Source: Streptomyces sp. ISL-98
GTDB taxonomy: Bacteria > Actinomycetota > Actinomycetes > Streptomycetales > Streptomycetaceae
Length of the DNA stretch: 64,000 nucleotides
Reading direction: 5' to 3'
NCBI RefSeq assembly: GCF_018614055.1
Contig: NZ_JAGGPB010000050.1
Location: 1-64,000, forward strand
The stretch's first letter is position 1. Every line of letters begins with the position of its first letter. This document shows positions 8,664 to 17,021 of the stretch, one piece after another. The position numbers were made by a program, and so were the translations under genes. The notes under the pieces are model-generated. The model was not told the origin of the DNA. It made no database searches and was given only the letters and a program-made list of their open reading frames with translations.

Positions 8664-8912
8664 TCAATCGGTGTCGGCACTCCCGCACAGCAGGGCGGGA
8701 CGGAGTCTTGGGGGTAGGGCCGGCCATACCTGTCAGGTCTGTCCAGCCTGCCCGGCGGACGGAGCCGGTTCAGTACGTACGCGTGGCAGGAGGCTGCGGT
8801 GGCAACACCTTGCCGAGTGGTGGCCGTGCGGATACGGGCCCATATAGGGCGGCTATAGCGACCCGTCGGACGATCCGCCGAAAGTCTCAGAAGACCGAAG
8901 AGAGGGTTCCCC
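8664..8912. promoter_or_regulatory. Divergent intergenic region
   Basis: 249 bases between the leftward ABC operon and the rightward SbnB-like gene. The site GAAGAGAGG lies shortly before the ATG at 8913. No clear operator or structured element was seen. Confidence 0.35.
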
Positions 8913-9911
8913 ATGCTGATTCTCCGGCGTGCCGATGTGACGGACGTGCTGTCCGGCCGGGAGACGGAGATCATCGACCTCGTCGCGGAGACGTACCGTC
9001 TGCACGACGAGGGACAGACGTCTCTCCCGCACTCGACCTTCCTCCGTTTCCCCGAGGAGCGGCACAGCAGGGACCGGATCATCGGCCTGCCTGCCTACCG
9101 GGGCGGCGACCAGCCGGTCGCGGGGATGAAGTGGATCGCGTCCTTCCCCGGCAATGTGGCGGCGGGCATCGAGCGGGCCAGCGCGGCGATCGTCCTCAAC
9201 TCCCTCGACACCGGGCGCCCGGTGGCGTTCGCCGAGGGCGCGGAGATCTCTGCCAAGCGCACGGCGGCGAGCGCGGCGCTGGCCGCGCGCGAGCTCACCC
9301 GGGAGGATCCGCCCGCCTCGGTCGTTCTGATCGGCTGCGGCGTGATCAACCTGGAGATCCTGCGGTTCCTGGCCGTGGCCCTGCCGGGGCTGCGGGAGGC
9401 CGCGCTGTACGACACCGATCCGGCACGTGCGGCGGCGTTCGCGAAGCAGTGCGCCGTGGTGGCGCCGGGGGTGAAGGCGTACCCGGTCGGCGACTTGGAC
9501 GCGGCTCTTGGTGAACACCGGCTGGTGTCGCTGGCGACGACTGCTGCCGCGCCGCACATGGATCTGTCGGCGTGCGGGCCGGATACGACCGTGCTGCACA
9601 TCTCGCTGCGGGATCTGACCGCCGAGACGATCCTCGGGGCGGTCAATGTCGTCGACGATGCGGATCATGTGTGCCGTGAGAGGACGTCGCTGGACCTGGC
9701 GCAACAGGTCAGCGGGAACCGGGACTTCGTTACGACGTCGATCGGGGCGGTACTGCGGGGGACGGCGCGGGTTGTGCGTGAGGCGGGGCGTCCGGTGGTG
9801 TACTCGCCGTTCGGGCTCGGGGTGCTTGATATGGCGCTGGCGGAGTTTGTGCGCCAGGGGGCGGAGCGGGACGGTCTGGGTGTCCGGGTGGACGACTTCC
9901 TGACGGGGTGA
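8913..9911 (+). CDS. SbnB-like ornithine cyclodeaminase-family dehydrogenase
   Basis: 332 residues of the ornithine cyclodeaminase/mu-crystallin fold. The N-terminal part carries DRIIGLPAYRGG and GMKWIASFPGN, and SAKRTAASAALAA follows. The Rossmann motif VVLIGCGVINLEIL is at about 141-154. The pattern, especially GMKWIAS and IERASAAIVLN, is closest to SbnB. SbnB oxidatively cleaves N-(2-amino-2-carboxyethyl)-glutamate to L-2,3-diaminopropionate and 2-oxoglutarate. The partner SbnA (cysteine-synthase-like) is absent from the window, so either the partner is elsewhere or this enzyme acts as a different imine reductase or dehydrogenase. It is monocistronic. The nearest plausible users of a diamino acid are the ATP-grasp ligases 11 kb away. 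Confidence 0.75.
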   Translation: MLILRRADVTDVLSGRETEIIDLVAETYRLHDEGQTSLPHSTFLRFPEERHSRDRIIGLPAYRGGDQPVAGMKWIASFPGNVAAGIERASAAIVLNSLDTGRPVAFAEGAEISAKRTAASAALAARELTREDPPASVVLIGCGVINLEILRFLAVALPGLREAALYDTDPARAAAFAKQCAVVAPGVKAYPVGDLDAALGEHRLVSLATTAAAPHMDLSACGPDTTVLHISLRDLTAETILGAVNVVDDADHVCRERTSLDLAQQVSGNRDFVTTSIGAVLRGTARVVREAGRPVVYSPFGLGVLDMALAEFVRQGAERDGLGVRVDDFLTG

Positions 9912-10214
9912 CGGTCTGAGGCCCTGCGGGGCTTTCCCCTCCCGCCCCTTCCCGAAACTGGGGGCAAGCCCCCAGACCCCCGGACGCCCTTGGGGGTCCC
10001 CCCCCCGGGCGAAGTCTGGGGGAGTGTCCTCAAACGCCGGACGGGCTGAAGTACCAGCCTCTCCGGCGTTTGAGGAGCGGGGTCTGGGGCGGAGCCCCCA
10101 CGCGGCGGCAGCCGCGAAATGTCACAGCCGGGAAGGGGCGGGGAACAGCGCCGCAGGCAACCCGCACCGCACCCGAACCCGTACCGCACCGTGCACCGCA
10201 CCCGCCCCACTCCC
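9912..10214. other. Gene-free intergenic region
   Basis: About 300 bases between two convergent genes, very GC-rich, with C-runs and G-runs. It contains the inverted repeat annotated separately. No gene was seen. Confidence 0.5.
10028..10075. repeat. Streptomyces-type intergenic inverted repeat
   Basis: Arms CCTCAAACGCCGGA (10028-10041) and TCCGGCGTTTGAGG (10062-10075) are exactly complementary over 14 bp around a 20-base loop. This palindrome is widespread between convergent Streptomyces genes and probably ends both transcripts. A degraded relative (GGGGGAGTTTGAGGAGC) lies near 53540. Confidence 0.7.
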
Positions 10215-12065
10215 TCACCCCGCCCGCGCCAGCGAACGATCCCCGCAGTGGCCCGGGAGTTGCGCCGCTGCCAGGCGTACCAACTCGTGGAATCGATACC
10301 TCGGCAACCCCGCCGTATCGATCCCCGCCATCTCCAGCAGCGCCACATCCACCATCCCCTCCAGGAACTCCTCCGCCACCGCTTCGGACATCCGGAGCAC
10401 CGCGCCCGCCGCCTTGGCGGGGAATTCGTCCCGGCCCAGTACCGCCAGCCGCCCCAGCAGCTCCGCTTCACCGGCCGGCAGCCGGCGCAGCGAGGTCAGC
10501 AGGGAGCTTCGTACGTCCAGGTCGCCGGAGTGCAGTTCGCCCATCCGGGCCGCCGGGTCGGCCAGTCGCTGGGCCAGCCGGGACGCGGGCCAGTGCGGGC
10601 GGGAGGCGAGCCGGGTGGCCGCGATGCGCAGGGCGAGCGGCAGTCCGGCGCAGGCGGCGGTGATCTCCCTGGCGGCGTCGGGTTCGACGGCGATACGTGA
10701 GACACCGGCGATCGTGGCGAGCATGGCCAGAGCCTCCCCCTCGTCCATGGGGGCGAGCGCAGTCGTGTGCGAGCCGGGTACGGCGGCCAGCTGACCCCGG
10801 CTGGTGACCAGTACCGCGGCCTCCGCACTCGCGGGAAGCAGCGCATCGAGCTGCAATTCGCTCGCTGCGTTGTCCAGCACGATCAGCACCCGCTTCCCCG
10901 CGGTCCTGGTGCGGTAGAGGCGGATCAGCTCGTCGAGGTCTTGTGCCTTTCCGTCCTGGGGCGCGGAAACGTGCGGGGACGTCTCGCCGAGCGCGCGCAG
11001 CAGCTGCACCAGCACCTTGCCCGGGTGCTTCGACTTGCCGTCCGCATCGCGGAGTTCGGCGAAGAGCTGCCCGTCGGGGAAGCTGTCGGCGACGGCGTGC
11101 GCGACCCGTACCGCGAGTGCGGTCTTGCCGACGCCCGCCATGCCGTTGATCAGCAGCCGACGCGGCCGGAACACGGTGCGGTCGCCCTCGACCGCCGGGG
11201 CCAGCCGGGCGCACAGATCCGCGAACTCGCTCTCGCGGCCGGTGAAGTCGGCGACGTACGGCGGGAGTGTCACGGGGGTGTCCGCAGAGCCGTACGGCGC
11301 CGAGGTCGGCACCGACGCCGGCTCGGGCAGCGGGCTCAACTCGCCGCGCAGTACGGACTGGTAGGCGGTGGTGAGATCCGCACCGGGGTCCACGCCCAGC
11401 TCGTCGGCGAGCACTTCTCGCCCGTCGTGATAGACGCGCAGCGCGTCCGCCTGCCGCCCGCAGCGGTACAGGGCGACCATCAGCTGGGCGCGCAGTCGCT
11501 CTCGTACGGGGAACTCGACGACCAGGCCGGTCAGTTCGGGCACCAGCTCGTGATGCCGGGCGAGCGCGAGGTCGGCTTCGATGCGGTGTTCCAGGGCGGT
11601 GGCCCGGGTCTCCTCCAGCTGCGGCAGCTCGGCCTCCGCCAGGTACGGCGTCACATTCGCGAGGGCCGGACCCTGCCACAGACCGAGCGCGGAGCGAAGG
11701 GTCTCGCCCGCTTCGGCGTACCGCCGCTCCTCCAGCGCCCGGCGGCCGATCCTCTCCAGCCGCTCGAACTCCACAGTGTCGACGCGCGCCCCCTCGGCGA
11801 GCAGCTGGTAGCCGGGCTGGCGGCGGACCAGGTCGACGTCTTCGCCCAGCAGCTTCCGCAGCCGCGAAATGTAGGTGTAGATCTGCGCGTTCATGGTGGC
11901 CGGCGGCTCCCACCCCCACAGCAGCGAGCTCAGCCGCGTGTCACCGACCACCCTTCCGCGCGCCAGCAGCAGCACGGCGAGCACCGTGTGGACCTTGGAG
12001 CCCGACAGCGGGACGCGCTGGGTGCCCACTCTCGCCTCGACCGGACCAAGAAGCTGGAATTCCAT
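10215..12065 (-). CDS. SARP-family transcriptional activator with NB-ARC domain
   Basis: 616 residues. The N-terminal OmpR-like winged helix (about 1-90, MEFQLLGPVEARVG to RRQPGYQL) is followed by the bacterial transcriptional activation domain (about 97-240). An NB-ARC ATPase comes next, with P-loop INGMAGVGKTAL (about 310-320), Walker B VLIVLDNA and the GLPLAL motif. Unlike AfsR it lacks C-terminal TPR repeats. SARPs activate antibiotic clusters by binding direct repeats that overlap -35 boxes. Start at ATG 12065, beginning with the conserved MEFQLLG. It stands alone; which of the neighbouring clusters it controls is not visible. No TTA codon was seen. Confidence 0.88.
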   Translation of the reverse strand: MEFQLLGPVEARVGTQRVPLSGSKVHTVLAVLLLARGRVVGDTRLSSLLWGWEPPATMNAQIYTYISRLRKLLGEDVDLVRRQPGYQLLAEGARVDTVEFERLERIGRRALEERRYAEAGETLRSALGLWQGPALANVTPYLAEAELPQLEETRATALEHRIEADLALARHHELVPELTGLVVEFPVRERLRAQLMVALYRCGRQADALRVYHDGREVLADELGVDPGADLTTAYQSVLRGELSPLPEPASVPTSAPYGSADTPVTLPPYVADFTGRESEFADLCARLAPAVEGDRTVFRPRRLLINGMAGVGKTALAVRVAHAVADSFPDGQLFAELRDADGKSKHPGKVLVQLLRALGETSPHVSAPQDGKAQDLDELIRLYRTRTAGKRVLIVLDNAASELQLDALLPASAEAAVLVTSRGQLAAVPGSHTTALAPMDEGEALAMLATIAGVSRIAVEPDAAREITAACAGLPLALRIAATRLASRPHWPASRLAQRLADPAARMGELHSGDLDVRSSLLTSLRRLPAGEAELLGRLAVLGRDEFPAKAAGAVLRMSEAVAEEFLEGMVDVALLEMAGIDTAGLPRYRFHELVRLAAAQLPGHCGDRSLARAG

Positions 12066-12392
12066 ATGTGATTCCCCCACCCGTTCGCGGCGCTGGCCGC
12101 GGAACCGAACGCCGGAGCGTTTCCCTGGCGGCCATTGTTTGCGCCACTCAGCGGCGGAATTGAGCCTTCAACCTGGCAACAGTCTGCGATGGCAAGACAC
12201 TGCACGCGTAGACCCGTGACCCGCGTGGGCCCGGGCGACCTCCGTGGCCCGGTGACCTCGTGCCCCGCGCGTATAGGCCGCGCGTAGGAGCCGTATACAC
12301 CCGTGATATCTCCGCGGTGAACGCTGTGCCGGCCCCGCACACCGCACAACGACCCCCGGGGCAGCCCGCGTTACCTCACGGAGGAATCCCCC
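12066..12392. promoter_or_regulatory. Divergent region between SARP and phospholipase A2
   Basis: 327 bases between two divergent genes. A GGAGG-like ribosome site (CACGGAGGAAT) precedes the ATG at 12393. No gene, clear operator or hairpin was recognised. Confidence 0.35.
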
Positions 12393-12911
12393 ATGCGCCG
12401 ACGCCTGTACGCCCCCCTGCTCACGGCAGCCCTCGCGCTGTCCGCCGCGCTTCTCCCCATGTCCGAGGCCTCCGCGGCCCCGGCCGACAAGCCGCAGGTG
12501 CTCAGCTCCTGGACGCAGACCGGCGCCACCAGCTACAACGCGTTCTTCGCGGCCCGCGCCAACCAGAGCGCCTGGAGCACGTACGGCTTCGACTGGTCCA
12601 CCGACTACTGCACGACGTCGCCCGACAATCCCTTCGGCTTCCCGTTCCAGAACGCCTGCGTCCGCCACGACTTCGGCTACCGCAACTACAAGGCGGCGGG
12701 CACCTTCTCCAGCAACAAGGAGCGCCTGGACGACGCGTTCTACGCGGACCTCAAGCGGGTCTGCTCGGCGTACTCCGGCATCAAGAAGGGGTCGTGCGAC
12801 GCGGCGGCCTGGACGTACTACCAGGCGGTGGACAAGCTCGGCTACACCGCGGTCGTGGACGCGAAGAATTCCAGCAGCGCGGCGTTGACCTGGTCGGGCC
12901 GCTCCAAGTAG
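12393..12911 (+). CDS. Secreted phospholipase A2
   Basis: 172 residues with a signal peptide (Arg-Arg-Arg, hydrophobic core, SEASA-AP cleavage near 28). The mature part fits the prokaryotic phospholipase A2 family, with the catalytic His-Asp in ACVRHDFGYRNY and four cysteines placed for two disulfides, and a calcium site presumably in the N-terminal FDWSTDYC region. It hydrolyses the sn-2 ester of phospholipids outside the cell. Its 3' end overlaps the convergent hydrolase gene by 70 bases, so the two genes share their ends on opposite strands. Confidence 0.88.
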   Translation: MRRRLYAPLLTAALALSAALLPMSEASAAPADKPQVLSSWTQTGATSYNAFFAARANQSAWSTYGFDWSTDYCTTSPDNPFGFPFQNACVRHDFGYRNYKAAGTFSSNKERLDDAFYADLKRVCSAYSGIKKGSCDAAAWTYYQAVDKLGYTAVVDAKNSSSAALTWSGRSK

Positions 12912-13657
12912 CCGTAATGACCCGCGTCCCCGATTTCCGTGTAGCGGGAATCGGGGATCGCGTCGGCGACCTCACGGCTGAGATGCGGCGGCAGTACCAG
13001 GTCGTCGGCGAATCCGATGACGAGGCACTCCGAACGGATTCTTCTGTAGGCGTCCAGGCGGCTTGCGGTGATGCTCACATTCATCTGGGCCCGGTATCCG
13101 GGTGTCCGTGCGACCGGCGCGACCTCGAAGATGTCGAGCCAGTTCTGAATCTCCTTGTCCTCATTGAGAGTCGCGGGTGAGAGATATTCCATGGCCCGCT
13201 GGGTGGCCGCGTAGAGCGGCGGTATCTTCTGGCCGCTGTCGTGGAATTCCCGTTCCGCTTGTGAACGGGTCCTGCGCATGACGTCACTGCGTCCCCGCGT
13301 CGCGATCAGCACCGCCTGGCTCACCAATTCCGGTCGCGCCAGACACAGTTCCTGTACGACGTGGGCGCCCATCGAGGTGCCCACGAAGCGGCAGGGGCCG
13401 AGCCCAAGATGTTCGGCGAGTCCGGCCGTGTCCGCCACCATGTCGTCGACGGTGAACCCGTCGGCGCAGGCGTCGGTCGGCGCAATGCCACGGTTGTTGA
13501 AGGTGACGACCTGATATCCCGCCGACACCAGCGCCGGAACCTGGTGCAGGTGCCATGCCCGGCCGCTCGATCCGGATCCCATCACCATGACCACGGGTTC
13601 GCCCTGGCCTGTGACGTCGAAACTGATGTTGATCCCGTTGACTTTGCTGATCGGCAC
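12842..13657 (-). CDS. Alpha/beta-fold hydrolase
   Basis: 271 residues from the GTG at 13657, which has GGAGAGAG ahead of it; longer upstream frames lack family similarity. The fold elements are an N-terminal strand pair (INISFDVTGQGEPVVMVMGSG), the nucleophile elbow GTSMGAH, an acidic residue near ADDLVLPPHL, and the catalytic His in DAGHYGYLERPD. It is likely an esterase, lactonase or C-C hydrolase of the 3-oxoadipate-enol-lactonase-like group. No pathway partner is adjacent. It is convergent and overlapping with phospholipase A2. Confidence 0.8.
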   Translation of the reverse strand: MPISKVNGINISFDVTGQGEPVVMVMGSGSSGRAWHLHQVPALVSAGYQVVTFNNRGIAPTDACADGFTVDDMVADTAGLAEHLGLGPCRFVGTSMGAHVVQELCLARPELVSQAVLIATRGRSDVMRRTRSQAEREFHDSGQKIPPLYAATQRAMEYLSPATLNEDKEIQNWLDIFEVAPVARTPGYRAQMNVSITASRLDAYRRIRSECLVIGFADDLVLPPHLSREVADAIPDSRYTEIGDAGHYGYLERPDQVNAALLEFFASTTAV

Positions 13658-13838
13658 GGCCGGCTCTCTCTCCGTCGACTGGTTCGCAAGATAGCCGCAG
13701 CGGCAATTCACCGGCCACAGCCCGCCCAGGTCATTCAGTCCTCGGTAAAAGGGCTGTACGGGCCGAAGCCGCCGGGAGAGCATCCCCAGGGGCCCGGAGA
13801 AGGGTTCCGGGACCCGCACATGAGCGAAGGGGAAACTC

Positions 13839-14057
13839 ATGGACAATCCGTTCGACGACGAGAACGGCACCTTCTACGTACTGGTCAACAGCGAGAACCA
13901 GCATTCGCTGTGGCCCGTATTCGCGGAGGTGCCGGAGGGCTGGACGGTCGTCTTCGGCGAGGACAGCCACCAGGCGTGCCTCGACTATGTCGAGAAGAAC
14001 TGGACCGACATGCGGCCCGCCAGCCTCATCAAGGCCATGGAGGCCGATGCCGCCTGA
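13839..14057 (+). CDS. MbtH-like protein
   Basis: 72 residues with the full MbtH signature: N-PFDDENGTFYVLVN, SLWPVFAEVPEGW and the conserved Trp plus DYVEKNWTDMRP. MbtH proteins bind and activate adenylation domains of nonribosomal peptide synthetases. No such synthetase lies in the window. The only adenylate-forming enzyme seen is the PaaK-like protein at 24278-25690, which is not a known MbtH client. It may serve a synthetase elsewhere in the genome. Confidence 0.93.
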   Translation: MDNPFDDENGTFYVLVNSENQHSLWPVFAEVPEGWTVVFGEDSHQACLDYVEKNWTDMRPASLIKAMEADAA

Positions 14058-14076
14058 CGAGACGTCAGGACATGTG

Positions 14077-14118
14077 CGGCGGGTGTTCCGGACGGACAGC
14101 TGTCCGGGACACCCGCCG
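14077..14118. terminator. Bidirectional hairpin terminator
   Basis: Arms 14077-14093 and 14102-14118 pair over 17 bases with one G-T wobble, around an eight-base loop. It lies between mbtH (ends 14057) and the monooxygenase gene from the right (ends 14147). Confidence 0.75.
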
Positions 14119-14146
14119 CCTCGTGCGACCTTGCGGGCTCTACGGA

Positions 14147-15664
14147 TCAGGCTCCCGTCGACCAGCTGCGCAGGGCCGCCGTGAGCCGGGGCTCGTCGGA
14201 CAGCGGCGCGAGGAAGTCGATCACGCCGTCCGGACGGACGAGCACGGTGCTCGGCTCGCGGATGCCGAATTCCTTGTGGAGGCGGCCGTCCGGGTCCTCG
14301 GCCGGGCCGATCACCGCCGTCCGTACGCCCTCCGGGACCCGGGCCGTGGCGAGGAAGCGGCGGGCGCGCTCCGGGGCCGACGGGTGGCCGGACGCGGCCG
14401 TGAGGATCAGCAGCACCGGGTCGCCGAAACTGAGTTCGTCGTGGAGGGTGCCGCCGCTGCCCAGCGGGTGATCGGGCAGGCGGGCGCCCGCAACGAGCTT
14501 GCCCAGGCGTTCCGCGCGGCCGGGCAGCGTCAGGTCCAGCTGGGCCTGGCGCGGAGCGACAACCCGGTCCGTGAAGCCCGTGCGCTGTCCGGCGGCGAGG
14601 GCCAGGTCACGGGCCGTACGCCGCCAGCCGGACAGCATCCACATCCTGGTCTGCCGGTCGGTGTCGGTGACGACGCGCTCGGCGATGTGCATACGCTCCC
14701 GCTCCCAGACGTCGAGAGCGGCGGCGGCCGGGCCCTCTCCGGCCCGGGCGAGCCGCCACGCCAGGGCGGAGGCGTCCTCGATACCGGTGTTGAGGCCCTG
14801 CGCACCGGCCGGGCTGTGGATGTGCGCGGCGTCGCCGGCCAGCAGCACCCTGCCCTCGCGGAAGCGTCCCGCCATCCGCCGCTGCACCTGGAACAGGCCG
14901 GTGCGCTGCTCGCCCACCAGCCGCACGGGTACGGGCGAGCGTTCCGTCGCGGCCGCCTGGATGACCTCGCGGGCGTCGGTGGTGTCCACGCCGGGCGCGA
15001 CGCTGACGAAGACCCGGTAGAGGCCGCCGGGCAGGCCGACGACGACGAGCACCCCCTTAGGGGTCATGAAGTAGTGCGCCTCGTCGTGCGCGAGCGGGGT
15101 GTCGCACTCGCCGTCGGCCAGCAGGAACTGCTGGGGGTAGGTGGCGCCGTCGAAGGGGACGCCGAGCTGCTCGCGCACGGTGGAACGTGAGCCGTCCGCG
15201 CCGATGAGCCATGGCGTGCCGAAGGTGGAAGTGGTGTCGCTCGTGGCCAGTTCCGCGCGTACGCCGTCCGCGTCCTGGCTCAGGGCGGTCAGCCGCACAC
15301 TGAACTCGATCTTGCCGCCGAAGCGCCGGAGCGCTCCGCGCAGTACATCCTCGGTGTCCTGCTGGGGGAGCGAGACGGCGTACGGGTAGCTCGTACCGCG
15401 GACCTGGTCGAAGCCCAGGCGGAGTTTGCGGCGGCCGCCCGAGTAGTAGTTCTGGGCGTTCAGCCTGAGTCCGCGGTCGAGGATCTCGTCGGCCGCGCCG
15501 AAGCGGGCGAACGCCTCTATGGCCCGCGGCCACAGCACGATGGACTTCGAGTGGGGGTGCGGGTGGTCCACGCGGTCGACGATCCGCACCGGTACGTCTC
15601 TGCGCAGGAGCTCGATACCGGCCGTCAGGCCGACCGGGCCCGCTCCGACGATCAGGGCGCTCAT
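14147..15664 (-). CDS. FAD-dependent aromatic monooxygenase (PHBH/RdmE type)
   Basis: 505 residues, the usual length for class A flavin hydroxylases with a thioredoxin-like tail. Motifs: GAGPVG at about 7-12 (FAD ADP), IGADGSRSTVRE (the DG motif), and LLAGDAAHIHSPAGAQGLNTGIEDA (the GD motif). The C-terminal about 110 residues match the extra domain of polyketide hydroxylases. It should hydroxylate an aromatic or phenolic substrate using NAD(P)H and oxygen. It is last in an operon with an alpha/beta hydrolase (4-base ATGA overlap) and an MFS exporter, a layout that suits either tailoring or degradation and export of a xenobiotic. Confidence 0.85.
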   Translation of the reverse strand: MSALIVGAGPVGLTAGIELLRRDVPVRIVDRVDHPHPHSKSIVLWPRAIEAFARFGAADEILDRGLRLNAQNYYSGGRRKLRLGFDQVRGTSYPYAVSLPQQDTEDVLRGALRRFGGKIEFSVRLTALSQDADGVRAELATSDTTSTFGTPWLIGADGSRSTVREQLGVPFDGATYPQQFLLADGECDTPLAHDEAHYFMTPKGVLVVVGLPGGLYRVFVSVAPGVDTTDAREVIQAAATERSPVPVRLVGEQRTGLFQVQRRMAGRFREGRVLLAGDAAHIHSPAGAQGLNTGIEDASALAWRLARAGEGPAAAALDVWERERMHIAERVVTDTDRQTRMWMLSGWRRTARDLALAAGQRTGFTDRVVAPRQAQLDLTLPGRAERLGKLVAGARLPDHPLGSGGTLHDELSFGDPVLLILTAASGHPSAPERARRFLATARVPEGVRTAVIGPAEDPDGRLHKEFGIREPSTVLVRPDGVIDFLAPLSDEPRLTAALRSWSTGA

Positions 15665-16947
15665 CGGGGCTCCCCGGAGGCGATGCGGCGCAGGAAGGAC
15701 GGGAGCGTACGCAGCAGGATGTTGCTGTCCGGCTCGGCGAGCAGCAGGTCCTGGTGGGAGATTGCCGCGTCGGTGTGCAGCTCGAACTCACCGATCCGGG
15801 ACTCGGCGGCGACCTTGGCCGCGGCCTGGCCGACCGTACCGTTGGAGAAGCCCGACTGGACGGCGTAGAAGGGGAGCTGGATCTCCTTGCCGTGCTGCAC
15901 CCGCAGGCCCAGGAGCTGTGCGAGGTCGCCGTCGCTGGTGAAGTCGACGGCCCCGACGAGGTCGATCATCAGGCGGTTGAGGGTGTACCAGACCCAGCTG
16001 CCCGGCTGCGTGGCGGCGAAGGCGCGCGCGGCCCGGTCCAGCGGGGTCGGCCCGTCGTCGGTCCAGCCGCCGCTGCCGTCCGGGCGGCCGGAGTTGATTT
16101 TGAAGCCGGGGTGGTGCATCGACGCGTCGACGAGGTGGCCGAAGAAGCCGCGGTTGGTGAGCGGTTCGCCGCTGCGGTACGGCTCGGGGGCGACGGCCGC
16201 CAGGGGCGAGAGGGCGTCGGGCTCCTCCACCGCGTGCACCGCGGCGAGCTGGAACCACAGCGCGGCGAGCTCAGGCAGCTCACCGAATCCCGCGCCCGTA
16301 CTGGACGCGTTCTCGAAGTAGGCGCCGGACTTGGTCTGCTGGAGCCAGCCCTTGGCGTCCTCCAGGGAGAGCTCGAAGGAGAACCCGGCGCCGGTGAAGG
16401 CGTGATGAACGCCGCCGTCGATGGCGACGAGGCCGTCGATGTCCCGGTGGCCGGGGTGGCCGTCGAAGTCCCAGGCGGCGTAGAGGAGGGCCTCGGCGGC
16501 GCCCAGCGAGTGCCCGCCGAGCACCACCTTGCGGCGGCCGCCGTCGGACGCGGCGCGCACGGTGTCACGGACGTCGTCGAGCAGTACGGCCAGGCCCCAC
16601 TCGCCGGCTTCGGGGGCGGTCTCGGCGCTCTGCTGCTGGTAGGTGCCGCCCAGGTAGTACGCGCGGGCGGCCTCCGGCGTGAGGGTGAATCCGCTGAGGT
16701 CGGAGAGCGTCTGCTCGCGCCGGTCGACGGCCCACACCTGGAGGCCGGGTATCCGGGCGGCGAGGTGACGGGCGGCCGGGCGGAACACTCCGGCGGAGCC
16801 CTCCCGCCCGCCCAGCAGGACAAGCACGGTGGAGGCGTCGTCGGGGCCGACCCGCAGGACATGGGGGCGGTGGGTGTCGCCGGGGCGGCCGCCGGGGACG
16901 GGGCCGTACGACTCCCGCGCGGGGCGGCTGGTGTTCTCGGTGGTCAT
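15661..16947 (-). CDS. Alpha/beta-hydrolase-like protein
   Basis: 428 residues. A nucleophile elbow GGHSLGAAEALLYA lies at about 140-153, preceded by an oxyanion-region strand STVLVLLGGREGS. An Asp near LVAIDGGVHH and a His in ISHQDLL near residue 405 could complete a triad. It is larger than most family members, with an insertion between the nucleophile and the end. It is translationally coupled to the monooxygenase. A role in cleaving or forming an ester in the same pathway is plausible. No signal peptide is present. Confidence 0.7.
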   Translation of the reverse strand: MTTENTSRPARESYGPVPGGRPGDTHRPHVLRVGPDDASTVLVLLGGREGSAGVFRPAARHLAARIPGLQVWAVDRREQTLSDLSGFTLTPEAARAYYLGGTYQQQSAETAPEAGEWGLAVLLDDVRDTVRAASDGGRRKVVLGGHSLGAAEALLYAAWDFDGHPGHRDIDGLVAIDGGVHHAFTGAGFSFELSLEDAKGWLQQTKSGAYFENASSTGAGFGELPELAALWFQLAAVHAVEEPDALSPLAAVAPEPYRSGEPLTNRGFFGHLVDASMHHPGFKINSGRPDGSGGWTDDGPTPLDRAARAFAATQPGSWVWYTLNRLMIDLVGAVDFTSDGDLAQLLGLRVQHGKEIQLPFYAVQSGFSNGTVGQAAAKVAAESRIGEFELHTDAAISHQDLLLAEPDSNILLRTLPSFLRRIASGEPR

Positions 16948-17021
16948 GAACGGGGTTCCTTCCGGGGACGGGGCTGGTGGGCCTTTCCGGGGGACGGGGC
17001 TGTGGGCGGGGACCTGTACGG

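Noticed and set aside
10215..12065. SARP as pathway-specific regulator of the trp/ATP-grasp cluster
   Set aside because: It is possible but 6 kb away, and I saw no clear heptameric repeats at the cluster promoters.
12929..12957. Hairpin near the phospholipase A2 stop
   Set aside because: It lies inside the coding part of the alpha/beta hydrolase gene, and its sequence is explained by codons there.
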